DNA of 47,468 bases from JAJDFU01 sp964641965. Its GTDB lineage: Bacteria > Bacteroidota > Bacteroidia > Chitinophagales > Saprospiraceae. The translations under genes and the position numbers were made by a program. Shown here one piece after another: positions 15,903-24,102 of the stretch. Every line of letters begins with the position of its first letter. Position 1 is the stretch's first letter. Under the pieces are notes generated by a model. It did no database searches, had not been told where the DNA came from, and saw only the letters and a program-made list of their open reading frames with translations. The DNA is taken from positions 1 through 47,468 of the forward strand of contig CAZXLD010000039.1 in NCBI GenBank assembly GCA_964641965.1, read 5' to 3'.

Positions 15903-17456
15903 ATGCCACCTTCGACCAAAGAGATACGACTTATATTAGGAGACCAACTCAATGGCCAACATAGTTGGTATGCCGAAAAGCAAGATGGGATTACCTATGT
16001 GCTGATCGAAGCCCGTTCGGAAACGGATTACGTCAGGCACCATATCCAAAAGGTGGTTGCCTACTTCTTGGCTATGCGTCAATTTGCCACGATGTTGCAA
16101 GAGGCTGGTCATCAGGTTTATTATGTCGGTTTGGACAGTGCGGATAATCGAGGTAGCATTTCAGAAACTTTAAGCCATCTAGCCAAGGCATGGGAGGTAG
16201 AAGCCGTCGCTTACCAATGGCCGGATGAGTATCGATTGGATCGGGAGCTTTCCCAATGGGCTGAGCAAGCTTCCTTTCGGGTGAAGGTCGTGGATACCGC
16301 ACATTTTTTAACCCCACGGGATGGGGTGGAGTCTTTTTTTGAAGGGAAAAAGCAATATCTGTTAGAATCTTTTTACCGTAATATCCGAGTAGAGTATCAG
16401 ATTTTACTGGAGGAAGATGGGGAGTCTCCGGTGGGTGGCAAGTGGAATTACGATTCCGAAAATCGAAATCCCATTCCGAAGCAGATCGAGGTTCCAAGCC
16501 TGCCTGATCAAGCGAAGAACGTACAGGAGATAGTGGATTTAATCGAAAAAGAGGGAATAGCCACCATTGGTACTATTGATACCAAGCATTTTCTTTGGCC
16601 GGTCAATCGGAAAGAATGCCTAGAAGTGTTGGAACATTTTGCTACCCAACTACTTCCCCAATTTGGGACTTATCAGGATGCCATGACGGATCGAGACCCT
16701 TTTCTGTTTCATTCGCGCCTTTCGTTTGCCATGAACAGTAAAATGTTGTCTCCGCTGGAGGTGGTCAATCGCTGTATTGAAGAATGGGAAAATTGCCCGG
16801 ATGCGGTTGGGCTTGCCCAAATCGAGGGGTTTGTACGGCAAATTATTGGTTGGCGGGAGTACATGCGAGGCATCTATTGGGCCAAGATGCCCGAATACGC
16901 AGCGCTGAACTACTTTGATCACCAGGCTAAGCTTCCCGACTGGTACTGGACCGGCGATACTCAGATGAAATGCTTGTCACATGCGGTAGGTCAGTCGCTG
17001 GAATATGCATATGCACACCATATTCAACGATTGATGGTGACTGGAAATTTTGCTTTGCTTCTCGGCGTAGATCCGGATGAGTTGGATCAATGGTATTTGG
17101 GAATCTATATTGATGCTTTAGAATGGGTGGAAATTACCAATACCCGTGGTATGAGCCAGTTTGCCGACGGAGGAATTGTAGGGACAAAACCCTATGTGAG
17201 CAGTGCGAATTACATCAAGAAAATGAGCGATTATTGCTCAGATTGTCCGTACAATCCCAATTTGAAAGGGGGAGAGGAAGGTGCTTGTCCATTCAATAGT
17301 CTCTACTGGGATTTTTACGATCGGCATCGGGATAAATTGTCCGGTAATCCGCGTATCGGCATGATGTACAGCACCTGGGACCGGATGGGGTCGGAGAAGA
17401 AAGAGGCTTTGCTGCGGCAAGCGAAGGCATATAAGGAGGGAGTGGATAGTTTATAG
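15903..17456 (+). CDS. FeS-type cryptochrome/photolyase (FeS-BCP, (6-4) photolyase-like)
   Basis: This 517-residue protein belongs to the iron-sulfur bacterial cryptochrome/photolyase group, which uses FAD and a 4Fe-4S cluster to repair (6-4) UV lesions or sense light. The N-terminal photolyase alpha/beta domain begins IRLILGDQLN. Four cysteines at 357 (TQMKCLSHAVG), 445 and 448 (YCSDCPYNP) and 462 (ACPFNSLYWDF) have the spacing of the cluster ligands known in this group. The conserved catalytic-side segment EGFVRQIIGWREYMRG is present around 308-322. It is a lone gene on the plus strand, divergent from lolD across 381 bp, with AT-rich palindromes after its 3' end. Confidence 0.92.
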   Translation: MPPSTKEIRLILGDQLNGQHSWYAEKQDGITYVLIEARSETDYVRHHIQKVVAYFLAMRQFATMLQEAGHQVYYVGLDSADNRGSISETLSHLAKAWEVEAVAYQWPDEYRLDRELSQWAEQASFRVKVVDTAHFLTPRDGVESFFEGKKQYLLESFYRNIRVEYQILLEEDGESPVGGKWNYDSENRNPIPKQIEVPSLPDQAKNVQEIVDLIEKEGIATIGTIDTKHFLWPVNRKECLEVLEHFATQLLPQFGTYQDAMTDRDPFLFHSRLSFAMNSKMLSPLEVVNRCIEEWENCPDAVGLAQIEGFVRQIIGWREYMRGIYWAKMPEYAALNYFDHQAKLPDWYWTGDTQMKCLSHAVGQSLEYAYAHHIQRLMVTGNFALLLGVDPDELDQWYLGIYIDALEWVEITNTRGMSQFADGGIVGTKPYVSSANYIKKMSDYCSDCPYNPNLKGGEEGACPFNSLYWDFYDRHRDKLSGNPRIGMMYSTWDRMGSEKKEALLRQAKAYKEGVDSL

Positions 17457-17481
17457 TTGGGGTCAGGTCGGTTAGACGACT

Positions 17482-17516
17482 GAACGGCGAACGGCTGAAC
17501 GGTAGAGGGCCAATGG
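17482..17516 (+). repeat. Short heptamer-phased repeat (weak)
   Basis: GAACGGC occurs twice back to back (17482-17495), followed by TGAACGG and two more diverged 7-base blocks. It lies just after the photolyase gene and resembles the ACGGTA heptamers at 24997-25031. Short and diverged, so only tentatively linked to the other heptamer loci. Confidence 0.4.
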
Positions 17517-17634
17517 CTTGAACCTTTCTTTTTATTCATGCCAAAAATCCAGGAAATTCTCCCGATCCATTTGTTGCAAGGTATAGAGGGTTGCAATAAC
17601 CGCTGGATCACAAGCTTGGCTTTTCCAAAAAGCT

Positions 17635-17693
17635 AAATTTTTCGAATCAATTCTAAAAATTTGCTTGAATTTTTCGAATCAACTCTAAAAATT
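17635..17693. repeat. Tandem pair of AT-rich palindromes between convergent genes
   Basis: Two 26-28-bp near-perfect dyads lie with a 32-bp period: AATTTTTCGAATCAATTCTAAAAATT at 17636-17661 and the same with one base change at 17668-17693. Each has AATTTTT and AAAAATT arms. They sit between the photolyase (plus) and the DUF2391 gene (minus). Together they may serve as bidirectional terminators, or be a small dispersed repeat. Confidence 0.6.
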
Positions 17694-17783
17694 CAGAGTA
17701 TCTCTTCCTAAAGACTTATGCTTTCCGTGTTATTGAGTGGATTTCATAAAGCCACAGGCAGTTGACGAAAGTGACCCTTTCAT

Positions 17784-18287
17784 TCAACTAATATTATCGG
17801 TGACGGTGGCGCTCAGGGAGGCCGGGAAGGCGCCTATCAGGGTGCGTTTCATCGCCAGATCGAAATCGGTCATCCAGGGACATTTATTGACGATCGTGAG
17901 TAAAATACCTACGATCAAAACGGAAATCAAGAAGGTGGTAACCACCCTTTTGATGTACTCGTTTCGGAACATCGACAGGTGTTTGCGGTAGGAGGTGTAA
18001 TAGATAAAACTCCCCAAAAAGAACAGGGAAACTGCACTTAAAGCCACTACATTCAACCAGGGCAACTGGTCGCCCATATTCCAGACTTCCTCGGTAAAGG
18101 CTACGGGTACCGACAGAATACTCGCCCCAACGATGATTTCCAGAAAATCATGGATCCGAAGCTCCACCTTGAGGGGAATGCTGATCCGTTGCACTTCGGT
18201 TCCTGCATCGTCTTTGATGATAATAATCTCATAGGGGTTGCCGTCGATTCGCTTGGCTACCCGTTCTACATTTTTTAATTCCTCCAC
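17784..18287 (-). CDS. DUF2391 / TIGR02587-like integral membrane protein
   Basis: This 167-residue protein has a soluble N-terminal part (IDGNPYEIIIIKDDAGTEVQRI) and then four hydrophobic segments (about 50-66, 78-97, 113-132 and 145-163), with a conserved-looking LRIHDFLEIIVGASILSVPVAFTEEVW block at the first. This matches the TIGR02587/DUF2391 group of uncharacterised membrane proteins. It converges on the photolyase across the palindrome pair. The start is GTG at 18285-18287; no ATG occurs before the first membrane segment. Function unknown. Confidence 0.7.
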   Translation of the reverse strand: MEELKNVERVAKRIDGNPYEIIIIKDDAGTEVQRISIPLKVELRIHDFLEIIVGASILSVPVAFTEEVWNMGDQLPWLNVVALSAVSLFFLGSFIYYTSYRKHLSMFRNEYIKRVVTTFLISVLIVGILLTIVNKCPWMTDFDLAMKRTLIGAFPASLSATVTDNIS

Positions 18288-18697
18288 GTTTCAGCTGTTA
18301 CGGATTGGCACCTATAATCCACCGACAACAAAGTAAGCTTCTTCCACTTTATGAATGGCTCACCATCAAAAATAATCCGGTCCATCTCCATTTCCCCTCC
18401 TAGTAGAGGTATGCATTTCCGGGATGAATCATACTATACATTCCAAATACAGGTTTCTTCGTCTTCCAAATAATATCATTTCTGAGCGCATTAATACCGT
18501 AATTCATTAGGACTATGGCCGGGATTCCCTATTTTCCCGTTCAAACGAAAAACGCATGATCGGAACTGCGGGCATCCAGCCGGAAATCAGACCATCTTTT
18601 CCTTTCCGGCCCGGAATCCATCCTTCTTACGTTCCCGGAATCTTTGTCTCCCGGTCTGCCAGCGATCTTCTCCCTTTATCTTTCAACCCTGTTTCCG
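18288..18697. other. Divergent intergenic region
   Basis: These 410 bases separate the minus-strand DUF2391 gene from the plus-strand sugar porter gene. It should hold both promoters, but I could not place a good TAnnTTTG box, and I see no gene or clear repeat in it. Confidence 0.4.
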
Positions 18698-20122
18698 ATG
18701 AATAAGTCAAGACGTCAGGCCTACCTGGTCATGATCAGCTGTGTGGCGGCCCTGGGGGGCTTCCTGTTCGGTTATGATACCGGTGTGATCAACGGTACCC
18801 AATTCTATTTCAGTAAATACTTTGACCTGTCTGCTGCCCTTAAGGGGTGGGTGGTCGGTAGCGCTTTGCTTGGCTGTTTCCTGGGGGCCATAGTAGCTGG
18901 GCCTTTCAGTCTAGCGTTTGGTCGTAAAATTTCTCTGATTGTATCGGCTCTTTTATTTACGGTTTCTGCCTGGGGCTCGGGTTTACCTGCTTTTCTACCG
19001 GAATCCGTAGCTCTGCTGGTAGCTTTTCGCTTGATCGGAGGACTCGGGATCGGCATTGCCTCTATGAATGCACCCATGTACATCGCGGAATTGGCACCGG
19101 CAGACATTCGGGGCCGCATGGTGACCTTCTATCAAATGGCTATTGTGATCGGTTTTTTCATCGTTTTTCTGGTGACTTATTCGATTGGTAGCGGGCAAGA
19201 TGAGACCTATAACCTGAATGTAGGTTGGCGGTGGATGTTTTGGTCGGAGTTGGTGCCTTGTATCTTGTTTTTGATTTTGCTGTTTTTGGTACCTCGTAGT
19301 CCGCGTTGGTTGATGCTGAAAGGAAAAGAGGAGGAGTCTAAGGCCATTCTTACGCGCATCCACGGAGAGAAGGTAGCAGAAGAGGAGATGGATGAGATCC
19401 GGGCTTCCATTAGAGAGGATAGTGGCTTGACCTTGAAGGATGTGTTCAATAGTGCTGTCTTGCCGATTGTGCTCATCGGAACGGTTTTTTCTGCGCTTCA
19501 ACAGTTTACCGGGATTAATGCAGTGCTGTATTATGGGGCGGATATTTTTGAGAAGGCCTTGGGTTTTGGGCAGGAAGACGTATTGGCCCAACAGATCCTG
19601 CTGGCTGGCGTGAACGTAGCCTTTACCTTTCTGGCTATGTTTACGGTAGACCGGTGGGGGAGAAAGCCCCTGGTCATTAGTGGTTCTGTGGGCATGGCCG
19701 TAGGCTTCGGCCTGTTGGGTTTCACCTTGATGAACAACCAGGTCGGCCTGGTATCGCTTATCGGGATATTGATGTTTGTGGGATCTTTTGCGATGTCGAT
19801 GGGGCCAATTGTTTGGGTAATCCTTTCGGAAATGTTCCCGAATTCCATTCGAAGTATCGGTATGTCTATCGCAGTGGCTGCGCAGTGGGCTTCGAACTAT
19901 ATTGTCTCGCAGTCTTTCCCCATTGTGGTAGAAAGTGAGGCCAATCAGCCCGGCAGTTTTTGGAATGGGTCGCTGCCTTATTTTCTCTTTATGGCTTTCA
20001 TCATCATTATCATTTGGTTTACCTGGCGGTTTATCCCGGAGACCAAAGGAAAGTCTCTGGAAAAGATCGAAAAGCTTTGGGAATCGAAGTATGGGGTTAT
20101 TGCGGGTAGTGGGAATAAGTAG
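18698..20122 (+). CDS. Sugar porter family MFS transporter
   Basis: This 474-residue, twelve-helix transporter is of the sugar porter family. Diagnostic motifs are GGFLFGYDTGVINGT in helix 1, FGRKISLI in the loop 2-3 position, the PRSPRWLM signature after helix 6, QQFTGINAVLYYGADIF in helix 7, RWGRKPL in loop 8-9 and the C-terminal PETKGKSLE. Such proteins move hexoses or pentoses across the inner membrane, often with protons; the sugar cannot be told. I chose the ATG at 18698; an in-frame TTG at 18644 would add 18 unlikely residues. A sodium/sugar symporter gene follows on the same strand after 189 bp. Confidence 0.9.
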   Translation: MNKSRRQAYLVMISCVAALGGFLFGYDTGVINGTQFYFSKYFDLSAALKGWVVGSALLGCFLGAIVAGPFSLAFGRKISLIVSALLFTVSAWGSGLPAFLPESVALLVAFRLIGGLGIGIASMNAPMYIAELAPADIRGRMVTFYQMAIVIGFFIVFLVTYSIGSGQDETYNLNVGWRWMFWSELVPCILFLILLFLVPRSPRWLMLKGKEEESKAILTRIHGEKVAEEEMDEIRASIREDSGLTLKDVFNSAVLPIVLIGTVFSALQQFTGINAVLYYGADIFEKALGFGQEDVLAQQILLAGVNVAFTFLAMFTVDRWGRKPLVISGSVGMAVGFGLLGFTLMNNQVGLVSLIGILMFVGSFAMSMGPIVWVILSEMFPNSIRSIGMSIAVAAQWASNYIVSQSFPIVVESEANQPGSFWNGSLPYFLFMAFIIIIIWFTWRFIPETKGKSLEKIEKLWESKYGVIAGSGNK

Positions 20123-20141
20123 GGGAGGTTATTTTGGAATA

Positions 20142-20190
20142 GCGAATGGCGGGTGACAAATGGCAAATGTCGATTGGGGAATGGCAAATT
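20142..20190 (-). repeat. Heptamer tandem repeat, seven units
   Basis: Seven consecutive 7-base blocks run in phase: GCGAATG, GCGGGTG, ACAAATG, GCAAATG, TCGATTG, GGGAATG, GCAAATT. They are the reverse complement of the CATTYGN heptamer of the large array at 25054-25221. The block lies between the two sugar transporter genes. Confidence 0.7.
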
Positions 20191-20311
20191 TTATTCATTT
20201 ATGAATTAGGTTGATCTAAGACTACACGTAACATCGCGCCAGTTTGGCGTATCACCCTGTATAAATGGTTTCATCAACACAACCTAAATTTATGGACCTA
20301 ACTCAAAACGA

Positions 20312-21949
20312 ATGACCGGATTTGACACCCTGGATATCATCATTTTCTTTGCGTATATCTTGTTGATCATCGGGATTGGTTTGTGGGTGAGCCGAAATAA
20401 AGAAGGACGGGAAAAAACAGCTGAAGATTATTTCCTCGCCAGTAAAGCCTTGCCCTGGTGGGCAATAGGGACCTCTCTGATTGCTGCTAATATTTCGGCT
20501 GAGCAGATGATCGGAATGTCCGGGCAGGGGTTTGGGATGGGGCTGGCAATTGCTTCCTATGAATGGATGGCTGCCATTTCCTTGTTGATTGTGGCCAAGT
20601 TTTTCTTGCCGATATTCCTGGATAAGAAGCTGTACACCATTCCCCAGTTTGTGGAGCAGCGATACAGTGTTGAATTGAAGACGATTCTAGCGATCTTCTG
20701 GATTGCGTTGTTCACCTTTGTCAATCTGACTACCGTACTGCTGTTGGGGGCTATGGCTATCGATACCATCCTGGGCGGTTCTCCTGGGGAATATTTTTAC
20801 TGGGCGATATTTGGTTTGGCTTTTGTAGCGGCTGCTTACTCGCTATGGGGTGGGCTGGCTGCGGTAGCCTGGACGGATGTGCTGCAAGTAACTCTGTTGA
20901 TTTTGGGCGGTTTGATAACCACTTATTTGGCACTGGATAATCTGTTGCCGGAGCAAGGGGTGATCGGAGGTATGCAATACGTATTGGAAACGGTGCCGGA
21001 TAAATTTCACCTCATATTACCCAAAAGTCATCCATCCTATTCCGAATTGCCTGGGATCGGGGTGCTGATCGGTGGAATGTGGGTGGCAAACCTATACTAT
21101 TGGGGCTTCAATCAATATATCATTCAGCGGGCCCTGGCAGCCAAAAGCCTGAAAGAGGCGCAGAACGGCTTGGCCCTGGCCGGTTTTTTAAAGCTGTTGA
21201 TTCCTTTGATCGTGGTAGTACCCGGTGTGGTGGCTTATTTATACTACATCCATCCGGAGGGCGTCAATGTTGTAGGTGGGGTAGAACAAGCTTTGGCGGT
21301 TGAAAATCCGCCTTACCAGGCTAATGATAATGCGTTCCCGTGGTTGATCAAGACGTTTGTGCCCACCGGGCTGAAAGGATTGGTGGTAGCAGCCCTGGCG
21401 GCGGCCATTGTGTCTTCGCTGGCTTCCATGATGAACTCCATCTCCACCATCTTCACCATGGATATTTACCGGCAGTATATCAATAAGAATGCCTCCAACC
21501 GGCAGACGGTTAATGTGGGGCGGCTGGTCGCTGGTGTCGCTTTGATTATTGCTATTATACTCGCTCCATTTATGCAGAGCAGCCGGGGTATTTTTAATGT
21601 GATTCAGGAATATACGGGGCTAGTTAGTCCAGGGATTCTGGCGGTGTTTATGCTGGGTTTATTCTATAAAAAAGCCACGAACCGGGGAGCGGTGATTGGG
21701 GTGATCCTATCGATTGTAGTGGCTTTGTTATTTAAGTTGGGAGATCTGCCCTTCCTGGATCAAATGATGTACACCTTTCTGATCACTTGTGGGATCATTG
21801 CTGCAGTCAGTTATCTTGATGGTAAAGGCGTGGATGATTCGAAAGGCATTTCGCTCACCCGTAGTTTATTTCAGACCGGTCCCGCCTTCAATCTGTCTGT
21901 TTTTGCAATTGGGTTGATCACTGCCTTTTTGTATGTGTTCTTTTGGTAG
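20312..21949 (+). CDS. Sodium/sugar symporter (SSS family, SGLT-like)
   Basis: This 545-residue sodium:solute symporter resembles bacterial SGLT proteins. Features seen are the first helix (LDIIIFFAYILLIIGIGLWVSRN), the AEDYFLASKALPWWAIGTSLIAANISAEQMIGMSG segment around helix 2, TIPQFVEQRYS before helix 4, the WGFNQYIIQRALAAKSLKEA motif in the middle, and ALAAAIVSSLASMMNSISTIFTMDIY near helix 9. It probably imports a sugar with sodium across the inner membrane. No catabolic enzyme or regulator is adjacent, so the substrate is unknown. It is preceded by the sugar porter gene and a heptamer repeat block, and could be transcribed alone. Confidence 0.9.
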   Translation: MTGFDTLDIIIFFAYILLIIGIGLWVSRNKEGREKTAEDYFLASKALPWWAIGTSLIAANISAEQMIGMSGQGFGMGLAIASYEWMAAISLLIVAKFFLPIFLDKKLYTIPQFVEQRYSVELKTILAIFWIALFTFVNLTTVLLLGAMAIDTILGGSPGEYFYWAIFGLAFVAAAYSLWGGLAAVAWTDVLQVTLLILGGLITTYLALDNLLPEQGVIGGMQYVLETVPDKFHLILPKSHPSYSELPGIGVLIGGMWVANLYYWGFNQYIIQRALAAKSLKEAQNGLALAGFLKLLIPLIVVVPGVVAYLYYIHPEGVNVVGGVEQALAVENPPYQANDNAFPWLIKTFVPTGLKGLVVAALAAAIVSSLASMMNSISTIFTMDIYRQYINKNASNRQTVNVGRLVAGVALIIAIILAPFMQSSRGIFNVIQEYTGLVSPGILAVFMLGLFYKKATNRGAVIGVILSIVVALLFKLGDLPFLDQMMYTFLITCGIIAAVSYLDGKGVDDSKGISLTRSLFQTGPAFNLSVFAIGLITAFLYVFFW

Positions 21950-22445
21950 GAGCGGTAAAAATATAGAATGGATCCATACGATCGAACTCAAACGATTAGG
22001 ACCGCATTCCACTTTTCTTGTATTAGCCTTTCATGGTCATAGTCATACGTTCCTGGGTTGAAAACAATAAAGCCACGAAACTGGAATTCCCGGGCTGTTC
22101 AATTCATTTGCTTTTTTGTTCAGTTCACCTCCTGTATCCTAAGTGAACGCAAAAATCAGATTAATTTAGCGTCTGTCAGCTCAAGGGATATACCAGATAC
22201 AAAATCTGAAGTTTTAAAGGGTGGGGATTTGGTTGATTCTAAATTTCAAAAACGAAACCCTAAGGATAGTACATTCACTGACGTCCAATTTAGGAGTTCG
22301 TCTGTGACCAACTGTTCCTGCCCCAAGGGAGCTCGGAGGTATGGCAAGAGCCATCGGGGTAGAAGCTCAACGGCAGAGAGTTTAATTCAAATAAGAAATT
22401 GGAAAAATTAATAAAACCTCCATTTCATTTATTAAAACTAGAATC
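21950..22445. other. Intergenic region without a supported gene
   Basis: These 496 bases separate the symporter from the Spy-like gene. An open frame over 22058-22411 starts with TTG, is compositionally odd and shows no domain, so I do not call it. I see no repeat or strong terminator here. Confidence 0.4.
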
Positions 22446-22826
22446 ATGAAATCCTTAAAAACCTGGGCTTTGTTTGTTGCTTTATTGCTTATTGGCACCA
22501 ACATCAGCTTTGCACAATCATCCAATCTGAGTGATGAGCAAAAAGAAGAAATGGCCAAAAGCATGGAAGAGTTCTTTACGGCCTTAGACCTTTCAGATGA
22601 ACAAAAAGTTGAATTTGAGGAAATCTCAAAGAAGTATGCAGAACAAATGCAAGCTGTAAAAGAAGGTGGCGGACGGATGTTGCAGAAGCAACAAAAGATT
22701 AAGTCTATCCGTAAGGAAAAGAATGCAGAAATGAAAGAACTACTTTCTGCAGACCAATATGAAATCTATTTGGAAAAGCAGGAAGAGATGCAGCAAGCGA
22801 TGAAGGAAAAGCGCAAGCAAAATTAA
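22446..22826 (+). CDS. Small periplasmic Spy/CpxP-like helical protein
   Basis: This 126-residue protein has a Sec signal peptide (MKSLKTWALFVALLLIGTNISFAQ). The mature part of about 100 residues is charged and almost entirely helical, with two related LSDEQKxE motifs (about residues 28 and 49) and LLSADQYEIYLEKQEEMQQ near the end. This repeat pattern recalls the LTxxQ motifs of the Spy/CpxP family of periplasmic chaperone-like proteins, though sequence similarity is loose. A role in envelope protein protection is therefore inferred weakly. It is a single gene followed 16 bases later by a clear terminator hairpin. Confidence 0.65.
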   Translation: MKSLKTWALFVALLLIGTNISFAQSSNLSDEQKEEMAKSMEEFFTALDLSDEQKVEFEEISKKYAEQMQAVKEGGGRMLQKQQKIKSIRKEKNAEMKELLSADQYEIYLEKQEEMQQAMKEKRKQN

Positions 22827-22841
22827 TTTTTGAAGAATTTT

Positions 22842-22880
22842 AAAAAGCCTGGATCTTGAATATAAGTTTCAGGCTTTTTT
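22842..22880 (+). terminator. Intrinsic terminator after the Spy-like gene
   Basis: AAAAAGCCTG (22842-22851) pairs with CAGGCTTTTT (22870-22879) across an 18-base loop and ends in a T-run. Confidence 0.8.
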
Positions 22881-22910
22881 ATTTAAATAAGGGTGTGGCA
22901 ATACCTGCCG

Positions 22911-22936
22911 TTTTCTTCCTGTAAGTAGGAAGAAAA
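22911..22936. repeat. Perfect 10-bp inverted repeat
   Basis: TTTTCTTCCT (22911-22920) and AGGAAGAAAA (22927-22936) surround a 6-base loop. A second hairpin follows at 22950-22977 (GGTTTTGC and GCAAAACC), and then the 43-bp repeat at 23034. The whole 235-base gap is hairpin-rich. Confidence 0.6.
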
Positions 22937-23033
22937 GAATTTTATTTGAGGTTTTGCTATGCCTTGTGGGCAAAACCATCGAAACAATTTTATCGAAAGA
23001 AATTTGGCTCTAATGAGCTGGTTTCAACTCCTT

Positions 23034-23076
23034 ATCGTCAGTATTCACTGGAATCCGTGAACAATCCAGGTTAACT
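23034..23076 (+). repeat. Interspersed 43-bp hairpin repeat, copy 2
   Basis: This copy equals 1-43 except at four positions. One change weakens the central stem (TTCAC/GTGAA remain paired). It ends exactly one base before the ATG of the DUF6268 gene, so it also forms that gene's leader. Confidence 0.7.
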
Positions 23077-23961
23077 ATGTATGATTTTAAGATAATCCTG
23101 CAATTAATCCTGGTCATATATGGACCCGAGATAGTTGCTCAGGATTTTGAGCTGTTCGGGTTGGAATACTCCTATTTCCCTGATGCTGCCGTTAGAAATA
23201 GTTCGGACTCAGTAAATATCAATTTTAATGATTTCGAACTCTCTGCGCTTGCGCCCATAAAAGCAAGTGAACAGTTATATTTCCTCGTAGGTGGAAATTA
23301 TAGGTTTATCGACCCCAAATCCTCGGAAACTCAGATTGAACCTAATCTCCATTTTATCGCTTTGCGGTTGTCCACTGTTATCAACTTTTCGAGAGATAAT
23401 AGCCTGATGGTTACTTTCAATCCTGCTATTTCTTCTACACTGAACTCTAGCTTAACGAGGGATGATTTCCTGTTTCTGGGAAATATTATTTATCGAAAGA
23501 AGGTCAGTGAAGTATTTTCCTATGCTGTAGGTGCTGCATACACTTCTCGTTTTGGGCGACCGCTGGCCCTGCCCATAGGTGCTCTATTTTATCGAGGAAA
23601 CAAATTTAGTTTGAATGCTACCCTTCCAATAGAAATTCAAGCTACCTGGAATCCGAATAAGCAATTTACGTACGGATTGAAAGCCTCCGTCAATGGAAGT
23701 CAGTACAACCTGCCCGATGGTACGATAATAGGAGGTGTTGAAATGAATGTACTCAATTTCTCAGGATTGCAAGTGGGGCCTGAAATCGGAATAAGAATTA
23801 AAGGGCCACTACATCTAACCCTATTTGGTGGACTGATTACAGGAAGAACCTTTTACTTTGTGGCCACGAATGAGACCGACCAGGATTCTCGCATCAATAA
23901 TGGAGGCTTTATTTCGGCGAGAATATCCATTAAACAGCCCTCAGCTAATGGTTTTCGGTAA
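23077..23961 (+). CDS. DUF6268-family outer-membrane beta-barrel protein
   Basis: This 294-residue protein has a signal-like N-terminus (MYDFKIILQLILVIYGPEIVAQ). The rest is alternating beta strands with many aromatic and glycine turns, and a conserved-looking block LPIEIQATWNPNKQFTYGLKASVNGSQYNL (about 186-215) that I associate with DUF6268. It ends in amphipathic strands consistent with an outer-membrane barrel. It is AT-richer than the transporter genes to the left. Its ATG directly abuts the 43-bp hairpin repeat, which is unusual and could influence translation. Function unknown. Confidence 0.75.
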   Translation: MYDFKIILQLILVIYGPEIVAQDFELFGLEYSYFPDAAVRNSSDSVNINFNDFELSALAPIKASEQLYFLVGGNYRFIDPKSSETQIEPNLHFIALRLSTVINFSRDNSLMVTFNPAISSTLNSSLTRDDFLFLGNIIYRKKVSEVFSYAVGAAYTSRFGRPLALPIGALFYRGNKFSLNATLPIEIQATWNPNKQFTYGLKASVNGSQYNLPDGTIIGGVEMNVLNFSGLQVGPEIGIRIKGPLHLTLFGGLITGRTFYFVATNETDQDSRINNGGFISARISIKQPSANGFR

Positions 23962-24102
23962 AGTTAGGAGTGTATGAAAATCTAGTATTGTATAACAATC
24001 GAAAAATTGAAAGAATAGATGGTTGATTCGTCTAAGATCAACGTCTTTTTCCTCCCCATTTCTATTCTATCTTAGCAGGCAACACCAAAGACCATACTAC
24101 CA

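Noticed and set aside
22325..22385. tRNA-like sequence
   Set aside because: No cloverleaf could be folded: the acceptor stem and T arm do not form.
22058..22411. 117-codon plus-strand open frame
   Set aside because: TTG start, no domain, odd composition, no signal; probably non-coding.
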